From: an uncultured Eubacteriales bacterium
GTDB taxonomy: Bacteria > Bacillota > Clostridia > Christensenellales > Aristaeellaceae
Assembly: GCA_900318145.1 (NCBI GenBank)
Contig: ONJM01000022.1
Location: 1-35,666 of the forward strand
Direction of reading: 5' to 3'
DNA length: 35,666 bases
Shown: one piece after another, positions 12,587 to 20,520 of the stretch
Position numbering within the stretch: position 1 is the stretch's first letter
Layout: each line of letters opens with the position of its first letter
The notes under the pieces: generated by a model
The model's input: only the letters and a program-made list of their open reading frames with translations
The model's database searches: none
What the model was told of the DNA's origin: nothing
Translations under genes and position numbers: made by a program

Positions 12587-14368
12587 ATGAATATCACAGA
12601 TGTAATCAAGCTCCTGGGCGGGGTTGCGATGTTCCTGTTCGGAATGTCGCTGATGGGGGACAGCCTGAAAAAAGTTGCGGGCAATAAGCTCGAACTGATT
12701 CTTTACAGGCTTTCCGGCACACCGCTGAGGGGCATTTTGCTTGGTACCGGGGTCACGGCGGTGATCCAGTCCTCTTCCGCGACCAGCGTAATGGTGGTTG
12801 GCTTTGTAAACTCCATGATGATGAAGCTGCGCCAGGCGCTGGCGGTGATCATGGGCGCCGTGGTGGGCACCAGCATCACTGGGTGGCTGATCTGCCTGAG
12901 CAGCGTGGGCGGCAGCGGGACATCCACGGTGCTGGAGCTGCTGAATACGGAAAACCTCAGCGCGATCGCGGCAATCGCCGGGATTCTGATGCGGATGATC
13001 TGCAAAAAGAAGGCGCTGATCCATACCGGGGACATCCTGATGGGTTTCGCGGTGCTGATGTTCGGAATGAAGACCATGAGCAGCGCGGTCTCCGGACTGC
13101 GGGAGGATCCCGGGTTTGTTTCCTTCCTGACGAACTTCAACAATCCTTTTCTGGGAATCCTGATGGGCTTTGTGTTCACGGCGATCCTGCAGAGCGCGAG
13201 CGCTTCCGTCGGTATCCTGCAGGCTCTGAGCAGCACCGGGATCATGACTTTTTCCGAAACGCTGCCGATTATTCTCGGTATCGCCATCGGCGCTTCCGTT
13301 CCCGTGATTCTTTCCGGACTGGGTTCTTCCAGGGAGGGAAAACGGGCGGCTTTTTCCTACCCCGTGATCGAAATCCTGCGGGTGATTCTTTTCGCCGCCG
13401 TATTCTATGGGCTGAACGCTTTTCTGCATTTCTCCTTTATGGAAGACAAGGTGAACATGTTTAGCATCGCGCTGATGAATACGCTCTTCCGGGTAAGTAC
13501 GGTGATGGTGCTCGCCTGGTTTATTCCGCTGATTGAAAAACTGATGATCCGGCTGGTCAAGGGAGATCCACGCGAGGAAGAAGAGACGGAGGACATGAAC
13601 CGTCTGGAGGAACGTTTCCTTGCGTATCCCACGCTGGCGGTTGAGCAGACCCGGCTGACCATGAACAAGATGGCTGAGCTGACCAGAAAATCCATCCAGA
13701 CGGCGATGGGCATGCTGGATGAGTATTCCGCCAAGGCCATGCAGGAGGTTGTATCCCTGGAAGGCATTGTTGACCGCTATGAGGACAAGATCGGCAGTTA
13801 CCTGATGCGCCTGACAGGCCAGGAAATGACAGAGACGCAGAACAAGGCGGTCAGCCAGTACCTGCGGACGATTACGGATCTGGAAAGAATCAGCGACCAT
13901 GCCCTGAATATTGCCCAGCGGGCGGAGGAAATCCAGGAAAAGAAAATCCGCTTTTCCGACAAGGGCGAGAAGGAAATGGAGAAGCTTCGGGAAGCTATCG
14001 GCGCGATTACGGAGCTTACGATCGAATGCTTCCTCTCCAATGACACGGAAACAGCGTACAGGGTGGAACCCCTGGAACAGGTTATCGACGTCATGTGCCG
14101 GAGAATGCGGGAAAAGCATACCGCCAGGCTTCAGAAGGGGAAATGCACGATCGCCAACGGCTATGTGTTCAATGATCTGATTTCCGATTTCGAACGCGTT
14201 TCAGACCATTGCTCCAATATCGCGATTGTCCAGATTGAACTGGAGGACAACGCCCTGGATGTGCATGAGATGTCCGAAGCCCTGAAACAGGAGCATACGC
14301 ATCAGTTCGACTTCTTTTTCGAAGAATATTCGGAACGTTACCTTAAGAAAAAAGAAGAAACAGCCTGA
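12587..14368 (+). CDS. Na+/phosphate-type cotransporter with C-terminal PhoU domain
   Basis: A 593-residue protein. The N-terminal half holds two Na_Pi_cotrans repeats with the inverted QSS signatures: GTGVTAVIQSSSATSVMVVG at about residues 48-67 and FTAILQSASASVGILQALS at about 198-216. Residues about 340-580 form a PhoU-like bundle of helices (ISDHALNIAQRAEEI, FERVSDHCSNIAIV). Members take up phosphate with sodium; the PhoU part is thought to gate or sense. The start at ATG 12587 follows GGAGGG; an in-frame ATG at 12539 would add a GAPGAPG-rich tail absent from the family. It has its own promoter and a strong terminator, so it is a single-gene unit. Substrate specificity is by family only. 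Confidence 0.88.
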   Translation: MNITDVIKLLGGVAMFLFGMSLMGDSLKKVAGNKLELILYRLSGTPLRGILLGTGVTAVIQSSSATSVMVVGFVNSMMMKLRQALAVIMGAVVGTSITGWLICLSSVGGSGTSTVLELLNTENLSAIAAIAGILMRMICKKKALIHTGDILMGFAVLMFGMKTMSSAVSGLREDPGFVSFLTNFNNPFLGILMGFVFTAILQSASASVGILQALSSTGIMTFSETLPIILGIAIGASVPVILSGLGSSREGKRAAFSYPVIEILRVILFAAVFYGLNAFLHFSFMEDKVNMFSIALMNTLFRVSTVMVLAWFIPLIEKLMIRLVKGDPREEEETEDMNRLEERFLAYPTLAVEQTRLTMNKMAELTRKSIQTAMGMLDEYSAKAMQEVVSLEGIVDRYEDKIGSYLMRLTGQEMTETQNKAVSQYLRTITDLERISDHALNIAQRAEEIQEKKIRFSDKGEKEMEKLREAIGAITELTIECFLSNDTETAYRVEPLEQVIDVMCRRMREKHTARLQKGKCTIANGYVFNDLISDFERVSDHCSNIAIVQIELEDNALDVHEMSEALKQEHTHQFDFFFEEYSERYLKKKEETA

Positions 14369-14380
14369 GCGGCCGAAAGC

Positions 14381-14409
14381 GCCCGCGGAGAAACCCGCGG
14401 GCCTTTATT
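14381..14409 (+). terminator. Terminator after the Na+/Pi transporter
   Basis: GCCCGCGG (14381-14388) pairs with CCGCGGGC (14395-14402) and is followed by CTTTATTTT. Confidence 0.88.
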
Positions 14410-14413
14410 TTCT

Positions 14414-14442
14414 TTGACATGCGGGAAAAGATGTGATAACAT
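14414..14442 (+). promoter_or_regulatory. Promoter of the zinc-ribbon membrane protein gene
   Basis: TTGACA (14414-14419), 17-bp spacer, TAACAT (14437-14442). Confidence 0.75.
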
Positions 14443-14496
14443 AAACTTAATAAGCTCCCGTTAATTCCATAATATTCAGAAAAGAGGAATGATCTG

Positions 14497-14907
14497 ATGT
14501 TCAGCAATATCGGTCGCAAGGTCAAAGGCCTGGCTGTATTTCTTTGCGTGATCGGGATTCTGGGGTCCGTCGGCACAGGCGCGTTCCTGTACCTGTCGAA
14601 GCTGATGGAGCTGATTCCCTGCATTGCAATCGCGGCCGGCGGCGCGGTGGTCAGCTGGCTGAGCTCCTGGGTTGTGTATTGCATCGGGGATACGCATGTG
14701 CGGGTTGAACGGCTTGAGAACAAGCTGATCCCGAAGCCTGCCTACGCGGAATACCTGGCGGGCAGTTCAGCGTCCAGGGGGGCCTGCGAGATCTGCGGGA
14801 AGGTGACGGATCTGATCGACGCAAAGATCGAGGATCAGCTCGGCACCCGTTACCGGAAGGTGTGCAGGGAATGCTTCGCGGCCAATCATTGCACGGAAGC
14901 GGAATAA
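14497..14907 (+). CDS. Small two-helix membrane protein with C-terminal zinc ribbon
   Basis: A 136-residue protein. Two membrane segments lie at about residues 10-32 (GLAVFLCVIGILGSVGTGAFLYL) and 38-62. A charged stretch (HVRVERLENKLIPK) follows, and then a cytoplasmic tail with CEIC at about 97-100 and CREC at about 122-125, the four cysteines expected for a zinc ribbon. No named family is recognised. Comparable small membrane zinc-ribbon proteins are common in Clostridia and are annotated as hypothetical. It starts at ATG 14497 after AGAGGAATGATCTG, has its own promoter, and ends at the hairpin 14951-14976. A sensor or assembly-factor role is possible but unsupported. Confidence 0.75.
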   Translation: MFSNIGRKVKGLAVFLCVIGILGSVGTGAFLYLSKLMELIPCIAIAAGGAVVSWLSSWVVYCIGDTHVRVERLENKLIPKPAYAEYLAGSSASRGACEICGKVTDLIDAKIEDQLGTRYRKVCRECFAANHCTEAE

Positions 14908-14950
14908 AACCTGCCGCAGGGCTGCGCCGGTTTCCGGAATACCGGAATGA

Positions 14951-14976
14951 AAAGCGTTCTTCGGAGCGCTTTTTTT
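14951..14976 (+). terminator. Terminator before mgtE
   Basis: AAAGCGTTC (14951-14959) pairs with GAGCGCTTT (14964-14972, one G-T pair) around TTCG, followed by a T tract. Confidence 0.88.
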
Positions 14977-14977
14977 C

Positions 14978-15007
14978 TTGACTTTGTTTTTGCGTAAAGG
15001 GTATAAT
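14978..15007 (+). promoter_or_regulatory. Promoter of mgtE; leader of about 230 nt follows
   Basis: TTGACT (14978-14983), 18-bp spacer, TATAAT (15002-15007). The leader is GC-rich and structured: CTCCGG/CCGGAG near 15023-15040, and GCATAC/GTATGC and GGAAC...GTTCC inside the short ORF. The core of the M-box Mg2+ riboswitch was not recognised. Confidence 0.78.
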
Positions 15008-15077
15008 AACCGGGTAGTCCGGCTCCGGAATCGGCCGGAGAGGATATCGAGGGCAAATGTAATAAGGAGGGAATGTC

Positions 15078-15164
15078 ATGGACGCTGGGAGTAGCAGCGG
15101 CATACCGGTCGGGCGAAGTATGCGGAACCTGAGCGCCACGGCGTTCCTGTTCCATCTCAGATAA
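15078..15164 (+). CDS. 28-codon leader ORF upstream of mgtE
   Basis: ATG 15078 is preceded by AAGGAGGGAA at ideal spacing, one of the strongest ribosome sites in the window. It opens a 28-codon frame (begins MDAGSSSGIP, ends FLFHLR) that stops 81 bases before mgtE. The frame contains two hairpins, so ribosome progress could change folding. Short translated leaders control Mg2+ transporter genes in enterobacteria (MgtL); homology is not claimed. It could also be a small protein in its own right or a chance frame. Confidence 0.5.
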   Translation: MDAGSSSGIPVGRSMRNLSATAFLFHLR

Positions 15165-15245
15165 TTTCAGGCGGGGCTTCGTCCTCCCGTATGCATCGTG
15201 TGCTTACTGCTGGCTTCATCATCCTGTGAATGGGAGGGAGCAAGC

Positions 15246-16637
15246 ATGGCGGATCATTCTGTCACGATGGAGAACACTTTATCCACTCTGCTGTCAGACA
15301 AAAAATACGCAACAATCCGGGATGTGCTGGTAACCATGAACCCGGCGGATATTGCCGCGGTCTTTTCCGGGGTTGAAACGGAGAAACTGCCGCTGCTTTT
15401 CCGGCTGCTGCCGAAGGAGCTCGCTGCCGAAAGCTTCGTGGAAATGGAGAGCGATCAGCAGGAAGCGCTGATCCGGGGTATCAGCGACAGTGAACTGCGC
15501 CAGGTCATGGACGAGCTGTACGTGGACGACGCGGTGGACATTGTTGAGGAAATGCCTGCCAACGTGGTCCAGCGGATTCTCGCGCAGTCCGATCCGGAGA
15601 TGCGCAAGGAAATCAACGAGATTCTGCAGTATCCGGAAAATTCGGCAGGTTCCGTGATGACTACGGAATATGTCAAGCTGTCGCCGAATATGACGGTGGG
15701 GGACGCGATCCTGCGCATCCGCCGGACCGGCGTGGACAAGGAAACGATCTACACCTGCTATGTGCTGGAGAACCGGCTCCTGGTGGGCACGGTTTCCGTC
15801 AAGAGCCTGCTGCTGGCCCCCAGTGACCTGCAGACGATCGACAGCATCATGGAATCGAACCTCATCACGGTGACGACGCATACCGACCAGGAAGAAGTTG
15901 CCCAGATGATGAGCAAATACAACCTGCTGGCGATTCCTGTCGTGGACGGGGACAACCGGATGGTCGGCATCGTTACATTTGACGACGCCATGGACGTCAT
16001 GGAAGACGAGGCGACCGAGGACATCGAGATCATGGCCGGTATGACGCCGAGCGACAAGACCTATCTGCGGTCTTCTCCTCTCGACCTTTTCCTGCACCGG
16101 ATCCCCTGGCTGTCCCTGCTGCTGATTTCCGCGACGTTCACCGGCCTGATTCTGACGAACTTTGAGGAAAAACTGGCGGTAATGGTCTGCCTGACGGCGT
16201 TTATCCCGATGCTGATGGATACCGGCGGCAATTCCGGATCCCAGTCTTCCGTTACGGTGATCCGTGCCCTGTCGCTTGGCGAACTGGAGTTTAAGGATAT
16301 CCTGAAGGTCATCTGGAAGGAACTCCGCACGGCGGTGCTGTGCGGTACTGCGCTGGCAGCGCTGTGTTTCGCAAAAATCATGGTTGTGGATCATCTGCTG
16401 CTGAAGACGGAGGATGTAACGGTAACCGTCGCGCTGGTCGTAAGCCTGACCATGTTCGTTACGGTACTGTGCGCCAAGATGGTGGGCTGCACACTGCCCA
16501 TGCTGGCGAAGAAACTCGGGTTTGACCCGGCGGTGATGGCGAGCCCGTTTATTACCACGATTGTGGACGCTCTGTCGCTGCTGGTTTATTTCGGGATCGC
16601 GACCATGCTGCTGCCCCAGCTTCAGATGATCGGGTAA
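15246..16637 (+). CDS. mgtE: MgtE magnesium channel/transporter
   Basis: A 463-residue protein with the full MgtE layout. An N-terminal superhelical domain (about 15-125, AAVFSGVETEKLPLLFRLLP, LYVDDAVDIVEEMPAN) is followed by two CBS domains (about 130-255), a plug helix, and five membrane helices (about 285-460) with the pore motif region LMDTGGNSGSQSSVTVIRAL. MgtE is a homodimeric Mg2+-selective channel that closes when the cytoplasmic domains bind Mg2+. The ATG at 15246 follows GGGAGGGAGCAAGC; further upstream in-frame codons have no ribosome site and encode unrelated sequence. The length is normal. The leader with its own short ORF suggests post-initiation control. The next gene (flippase) starts 37 bases later and may be co-transcribed. 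Confidence 0.93.
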   Translation: MADHSVTMENTLSTLLSDKKYATIRDVLVTMNPADIAAVFSGVETEKLPLLFRLLPKELAAESFVEMESDQQEALIRGISDSELRQVMDELYVDDAVDIVEEMPANVVQRILAQSDPEMRKEINEILQYPENSAGSVMTTEYVKLSPNMTVGDAILRIRRTGVDKETIYTCYVLENRLLVGTVSVKSLLLAPSDLQTIDSIMESNLITVTTHTDQEEVAQMMSKYNLLAIPVVDGDNRMVGIVTFDDAMDVMEDEATEDIEIMAGMTPSDKTYLRSSPLDLFLHRIPWLSLLLISATFTGLILTNFEEKLAVMVCLTAFIPMLMDTGGNSGSQSSVTVIRALSLGELEFKDILKVIWKELRTAVLCGTALAALCFAKIMVVDHLLLKTEDVTVTVALVVSLTMFVTVLCAKMVGCTLPMLAKKLGFDPAVMASPFITTIVDALSLLVYFGIATMLLPQLQMIG

Positions 16638-16673
16638 CGGCAGCGCGCCGCTGCGCTTCACAGGAGGAATGGC

Positions 16674-18089
16674 ATGAGTACGAAAAAGAACGCGGCGTAT
16701 AATGTGGCCTACCGCATGTTCTCCGTATTCCTGCCGCTCGTGACAGCCCCATACCTGTCCCGCACGGTCGGGACGGACGGTGTGGGGCTTTATTCATTGG
16801 CGTGGAGCGTTTCCTACATTTTCTGCCTGATCGGGATGCTGGGCCTGAACGATTACGGGGTGCGCACGATTGCTCAGGCACGGGATGACCGGGAAAAACT
16901 GGACCGCACATTTTCAGCCATCTGGCAGATGCAGCTGCTGGTGGCCGGCACGACGCTTGCTGCATGGTTCGGGTACGTGTTCCTGGTGGCCGGGGAGGAA
17001 CGGACAATTGCCCTGCATCTGACGATGATGAGCGTAAGCTGCCTGTGCAGTTTTGACTGGTGCCTGATGGGGCTGGATATCTTCAAGCCTATCGCGCTGC
17101 GGAATACCTTCGTGAAGCTGGCGGCCGCCGCCTGCGTTTTCCTTTTTGTAAAAGAAAAAACGGACCTCTGGATCTACGCCTTTGTCTGGAGCCTTGCGAC
17201 ACTGGCGGGCAACCTGCTGAGCGCCGCGTCCCTGCGCGGGAAAGTGACATACAGGCGTGTTCCGCTGCGGGAAAGCCTGAAGCATCTCGCGCCCTGCGCG
17301 GTGCTGTTCATTTCCGTGCTTGCGGTGAACGTCTACCGGACCATGGACAAGGTGATGGTCAGCGCCATCGCCGGCGTGGAGGAGAACGGCCTGTATGAAA
17401 ACGCGGAGAAGATTATTTACTGCCTGAGCGGGTTCATTTCCGCCATCGGAACAGTGATGATGCCCAAGGTGGCCCATATGCAGGAAAAAGGCGAGACGGA
17501 ACGGATCGGGCGTCATATTGACCGGAGCATGGAACTGATCCTGTGCATGGTCAGCGCCATGGCCTTCGGCGTTGCGGCGGTGGCGGATCGGTTTGCTCCG
17601 CTGTTCTACGGGGAAGACTTCCGTTATTCCGGGACGCTGATGATTCCGCTGGCGTTCACGCTGATCATGATCGGTTTCGCCAACGTGATCCGGACACAGG
17701 TGGTGCTGCCGCAGAAGCGGGATCATATTTTTGTAAAGAGCGTGTGCTGCGGGGCGGCAGTGAACCTGATTGCCAACGCCTGCCTGATTCCGGGGCTGAA
17801 GAGCATGGGCGCGGTGGCCGGAACACTGATGGCGGAAATGACGGTGCCGGTGGTGCAGTACCTGATTCTCCGGAAGGAGCTGCCCTACAGGCAGTATCTG
17901 CGCTACGTCGGAATCTACGCCGTGTTCGGACTGGCAATGCTCAGATGCGTCCGGCTGGCAGGAATGCTCCTGCCGCGGGAAACATGGCTGAATCTTGCGA
18001 TCCAGACGGTGACGGGCGCCACGGTATACGGAGGCCTTTGCCTGGGATACTGGAAAATCACGGGGAAAAGCTTCCGGGAGATCGGCTGA
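16674..18089 (+). CDS. Polysaccharide/oligosaccharide flippase (Wzx-like, MOP superfamily)
   Basis: A 471-residue, highly hydrophobic protein with about 12-14 membrane helices. The N-terminus, NVAYRMFSVFLPLVTAPYLS followed by RTVGTDGVGLYSLA and GMLGLNDYGVRTIA, is the classic start of Wzx/RfbX-type flippases, which move undecaprenyl-linked sugars across the membrane. The second half has PKVAHMQEKGE and FYGEDFRYS, which are also typical. The ATG at 16674 follows CAGGAGGAATGGC. No glycosyltransferases are adjacent, so the substrate is open; the converging LCP gene, which attaches such polymers to the wall, fits the same theme. The gene ends before the hairpin at 18116-18140. Confidence 0.88.
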   Translation: MSTKKNAAYNVAYRMFSVFLPLVTAPYLSRTVGTDGVGLYSLAWSVSYIFCLIGMLGLNDYGVRTIAQARDDREKLDRTFSAIWQMQLLVAGTTLAAWFGYVFLVAGEERTIALHLTMMSVSCLCSFDWCLMGLDIFKPIALRNTFVKLAAAACVFLFVKEKTDLWIYAFVWSLATLAGNLLSAASLRGKVTYRRVPLRESLKHLAPCAVLFISVLAVNVYRTMDKVMVSAIAGVEENGLYENAEKIIYCLSGFISAIGTVMMPKVAHMQEKGETERIGRHIDRSMELILCMVSAMAFGVAAVADRFAPLFYGEDFRYSGTLMIPLAFTLIMIGFANVIRTQVVLPQKRDHIFVKSVCCGAAVNLIANACLIPGLKSMGAVAGTLMAEMTVPVVQYLILRKELPYRQYLRYVGIYAVFGLAMLRCVRLAGMLLPRETWLNLAIQTVTGATVYGGLCLGYWKITGKSFREIG

Positions 18090-18115
18090 CAGCCGACTGC
18101 GGGAGCGAAACAGAA

Positions 18116-18140
18116 AGGGCTGCGGAAGAACCGCAGCCCT
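18116..18140. terminator. Shared terminator between flippase and LCP genes
   Basis: AGGGCTGCGG (18116-18125) pairs with CCGCAGCCCT (18131-18140). The T-rich side (TTTCTG) is on the minus strand, so it serves mainly the LCP gene. Confidence 0.8.
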
Positions 18141-18160
18141 GATCTTATGCCCGGAAATCA

Positions 18161-19372
18161 TCAGTTGGCCGGATAGTAAGCGCCGTAGATGAACTGATGG
18201 AGTTCTTCTGTAGTCTTCTGTATACTGGTCAGCTTGACTTTGCCGTTCTGATAGCCGAAGCCGGTTTCCCCGGGAATCCGGTTTTCCTCGATCAGGGACG
18301 TCATGCTGTCCAGATGGCTCATGATTTCGCCGTCCCGGACCGCCGGCCAGAGCTTTTCAAACATGACCTGCAGGTTCATATTGGTGACAAAGTATTTCGT
18401 CAGATCCATCAGCAGATTCAAAGGGTTCAGTTCCCTGCTCTTGAGCTTTTCGGCAACAGGATGCAGCAGTGCCTCCAGCAGGCGGCGGGTGCGCCCGGTG
18501 CGCTGCAGGTCATTCTGCCCGGCAATACTCCGGGTACGCGCGAAAATCAGCCCCTGCAGGCCGTCCAGATGCTGCACGCCGTTCTTCACGTCCAGCGCTT
18601 TGCGGCCCTTGGAATGCGTATCGTACGTCATTTTGGAGCCTTTGTCGTGAATGTATTTGTTGATGGCCTTTGCCTCGGCTTTGGTGAGGTCGATATCCAC
18701 GCCGTTGAAGTATTCAATGATTTCTTCCACGCCGTAAAAATTTGTGGCGATATAGTACTGAATGTTCAGCTGGAAGTTGTGGTTTACGGTGCGCATCAGG
18801 ATGTCGGGACGGTCCGCGGAATGATGGAAGGTGCCGTTCTCAAAATACCGGACAGCAAAGGCATTGTTGATGGCGCCCGTGGAATAGCCGACACCGTTTG
18901 ACTTGGGAATGTCCACAAGCAGGTCACGGGCGATGGAGGTCAGCTTCAGGGTTCCCTCAATCCGGTCGATGGAGAGGATCATTACCACGTCGCTGCGCTT
19001 GACATGGCCGTTATATGAACCCATCTGCTGATCGAGATACTGTTCCGCTTTCCGGGTCTGCGTCCGGTAGTCGAGGCCGATCAGGAGGATGTTGATCACA
19101 TCATCCGGAAGATTTTCGTTGATGTCCAGCTCATCATAATTGATCGTGGAATCATCGGCCAGCAGATCCCCGATGGGCCCTTCGTCGGCCGACTCCTCCT
19201 CCGGAGCTTCCTCTTCGTCGGGAAGGACGATATTTCCGTCGTCATCCAGATCCAGGTCAATATCCTCGTCGTCAAAGAGATCATCCAGGTCGATTTCCTC
19301 TTCTGTTTCGGCGAAGGAGAGGACGGGCAGGAACAGGGCGAGGCAGAGCAGAAGGGCCAGTATACGTTTCAT
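18161..19372 (-). CDS. LytR-CpsA-Psr (LCP) family cell-wall polymer ligase
   Basis: A 403-residue exported protein. A signal peptide (MKRILALLLCLALFLPVLSFA) is followed by an extremely acidic linker at about residues 22-85, and then the LCP domain from about residue 90: INILLIGLDYR, SDVVMILSID, LTSIARDLLVDIP, INNAFAVRYF, and the family-typical LIFARTRSIAGQNDLQRTGR. The arginines and aspartates in these motifs bind the pyrophosphate of the lipid-linked donor. LCP enzymes transfer teichoic acids or capsule from undecaprenyl phosphate to peptidoglycan. Most LCP proteins have an N-terminal membrane anchor; here the N-terminus looks like a cleavable signal, so it may be released. It lies 21 bases after yfbR in the same direction, in a probable two-gene operon. 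Confidence 0.9.
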   Translation of the reverse strand: MKRILALLLCLALFLPVLSFAETEEEIDLDDLFDDEDIDLDLDDDGNIVLPDEEEAPEEESADEGPIGDLLADDSTINYDELDINENLPDDVINILLIGLDYRTQTRKAEQYLDQQMGSYNGHVKRSDVVMILSIDRIEGTLKLTSIARDLLVDIPKSNGVGYSTGAINNAFAVRYFENGTFHHSADRPDILMRTVNHNFQLNIQYYIATNFYGVEEIIEYFNGVDIDLTKAEAKAINKYIHDKGSKMTYDTHSKGRKALDVKNGVQHLDGLQGLIFARTRSIAGQNDLQRTGRTRRLLEALLHPVAEKLKSRELNPLNLLMDLTKYFVTNMNLQVMFEKLWPAVRDGEIMSHLDSMTSLIEENRIPGETGFGYQNGKVKLTSIQKTTEELHQFIYGAYYPAN

Positions 19373-19393
19373 GAAAAAATCCTCCTGAAAAGG

Positions 19394-19984
19394 TTACTCA
19401 TTTGTCGGGTGGTTCAGTTCATCCAGGGTCATTTCAAAGGCAGGCAGGAAATCCCGCAGGAAGTCGCGCACTTCGGGGAGACTGATTGCGTCCAGGCTTT
19501 TGCGGACATTCTCCGCCGCATAGTCGAATTCGCGGTTGCCGGCCCGCTTTTCCTCCAGGCATTTAATGTACGCGGAAATCTTGTCCGCTGCCTTGACCAC
19601 ATCCCGGTCGTACCCTTTTTCCTGCTTCAGGCATGGCGTAAAGGCGGGACGCAGATCTTCCGGCAGGAGCGCAAGGAGCCGGTCCGCCGATACGTCTTCC
19701 AGTCGGCGGTAGGCGCCGCGAAGCGCTTCGTTATGGTACTTCACAGGCGTTGGCAGATCGCCGGTCATAACCTCGGTGGCGTCATGGTAGACCGCAAGGG
19801 TCAGCACATGCTCCGGATCTGTATCCCGGTGATACCGGTCCCGCCCGATGACGGCGATCGCGTGGGCGATCATGGCAACCTGGAGGGAATGCTCCGCATC
19901 GTTTTCCGGCTGGGTGTTGCGCATCAGGCTCCAGCGGCTGATGAGCTTAAGCCGGGAAAGATAAGCAAAAAAAGCGTAGGACAT
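19394..19984 (-). CDS. yfbR: YfbR-like HD-domain 5'-deoxynucleotidase
   Basis: A 196-residue HD-superfamily phosphohydrolase. The metal and catalytic residues of the E. coli enzyme are all present at nearly the same positions: H32 in NDAEHS, H67-D68 and E71 in YHDATEVMTGD, and D134 in AADKISAY, as well as the specificity pair R17-W18. The family hydrolyses deoxynucleoside 5'-monophosphates to deoxynucleosides and phosphate, adjusting dNMP pools. The start at 19984 follows AAAGGAGT. The length matches the family (about 199). A promoter lies directly upstream (TATAAT on the minus strand at 20005-20010), and the LCP gene follows 21 bases downstream. Confidence 0.9.
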   Translation of the reverse strand: MSYAFFAYLSRLKLISRWSLMRNTQPENDAEHSLQVAMIAHAIAVIGRDRYHRDTDPEHVLTLAVYHDATEVMTGDLPTPVKYHNEALRGAYRRLEDVSADRLLALLPEDLRPAFTPCLKQEKGYDRDVVKAADKISAYIKCLEEKRAGNREFDYAAENVRKSLDAISLPEVRDFLRDFLPAFEMTLDELNHPTNE

Positions 19985-20004
19985 AGTGACTCCTTTCACG
20001 AGCC

Positions 20005-20033
20005 ATTATACCCGGGAGGTCCGGAAGTTTCAA
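20005..20033 (-). promoter_or_regulatory. Promoter of yfbR and the LCP gene
   Basis: Minus strand TTGAAA (20028-20033), 17-bp spacer, TATAAT (20005-20010). Confidence 0.78.
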
Positions 20034-20036
20034 GAC

Positions 20037-20067
20037 AAAAAAGCATCCGGGCCGGAGGCCCGGATGC
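20037..20067 (-). terminator. Terminator of the AbrB gene
   Basis: GCATCCGGGCC (20043-20053) and GGCCCGGATGC (20057-20067) form an 11-bp perfect stem. The T tract lies on the minus strand (20037-20042). Confidence 0.92.
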
Positions 20068-20083
20068 GGGAAAGGAAGTAAAA

Positions 20084-20326
20084 TCAAAGCTGCTTGAGAT
20101 CCTTCAGGCAGGCAGAGCAGATCATCTTGTCCTTGTACGGGGTGAGGCCGCGGCTGCTGCCGCAGAAAAGGCAGTCCGGCTCATACTTGTGCAGGATCAC
20201 GGAAGTACCCTCGACAAAAATCTCGAGCATATCCTTCGGCCCGATTTCCAGCGTGCGCCGAAGCTCAATCGGGAGAACAATGCGCCCCAGGGCGTCCAGC
20301 TGACGGATAACTCCTGTAGTTTTCAT
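20084..20326 (-). CDS. AbrB/SpoVT-family transition-state regulator with C-terminal CxxC pairs
   Basis: An 80-residue protein. Residues 1-47 are the swapped-hairpin AbrB DNA-binding domain (TTGVIRQLDALGRIVLPIELRRTLEIGPKDMLEIF, here described as the usual MKxTGIVRxxDxLGRIVLP pattern). The C-terminal part has CLFC at about 52-55 and CSAC at about 70-73, four cysteines that could form a small zinc knuckle in place of the usual AbrB multimerisation tail. AbrB proteins repress stationary-phase and sporulation genes in Bacillota. The gene is single, between its own promoter (20370-20398) and a strong terminator, and is divergent from cmk. Its targets are not known. Confidence 0.9.
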   Translation of the reverse strand: MKTTGVIRQLDALGRIVLPIELRRTLEIGPKDMLEIFVEGTSVILHKYEPDCLFCGSSRGLTPYKDKMICSACLKDLKQL

Positions 20327-20369
20327 GGAAAAAACCTCCCTAATGATCTGCTGCTTTCAACTTGAATTG

Positions 20370-20398
20370 AGTATATATTTCAAAAAAACACGTGTCAA
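20370..20398 (-). promoter_or_regulatory. Promoter of the AbrB gene
   Basis: Minus strand TTGACA (20393-20398), 17-bp spacer, TATACT (20370-20375). Confidence 0.83.
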
Positions 20399-20453
20399 GC
20401 GAAAAAACAGCAAAATTGTAAAAACATATCGTTTCAGCTTTGTGGAGGAAAGA

Positions 20454-20482
20454 TTGAACCATGCGGGCGTATTGTGTATAAT
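20454..20482 (+). promoter_or_regulatory. Promoter of the cmk - plsC - ispH/S1 operon
   Basis: TTGAAC (20454-20459), 17-bp spacer, TATAAT (20477-20482), divergent from the AbrB promoter. Confidence 0.82.
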
Positions 20483-20520
20483 AAACACGATACAACTTTT
20501 CAGAGTCGGAGGTTCGGAGT

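Noticed and set aside
12512-14119. A 535-codon open frame on the minus strand
   Set aside because: It is antisense to the Na+/Pi transporter and gives a His/Gln-rich sequence without domains.
15008-15245. M-box or yybP-ykoY riboswitch upstream of mgtE
   Set aside because: A GGGAGTAGC word resembles part of the yybP-ykoY consensus, but the matching 3' half and the M-box core were not found by eye. A covariance-model search would decide.
15294-16661. A 455-codon frame antisense to mgtE, with similar ones antisense to the flippase and the M20 gene
   Set aside because: The sequences are rich in H, Q and R and have no ribosome sites; they mirror GC-rich codons of real genes.
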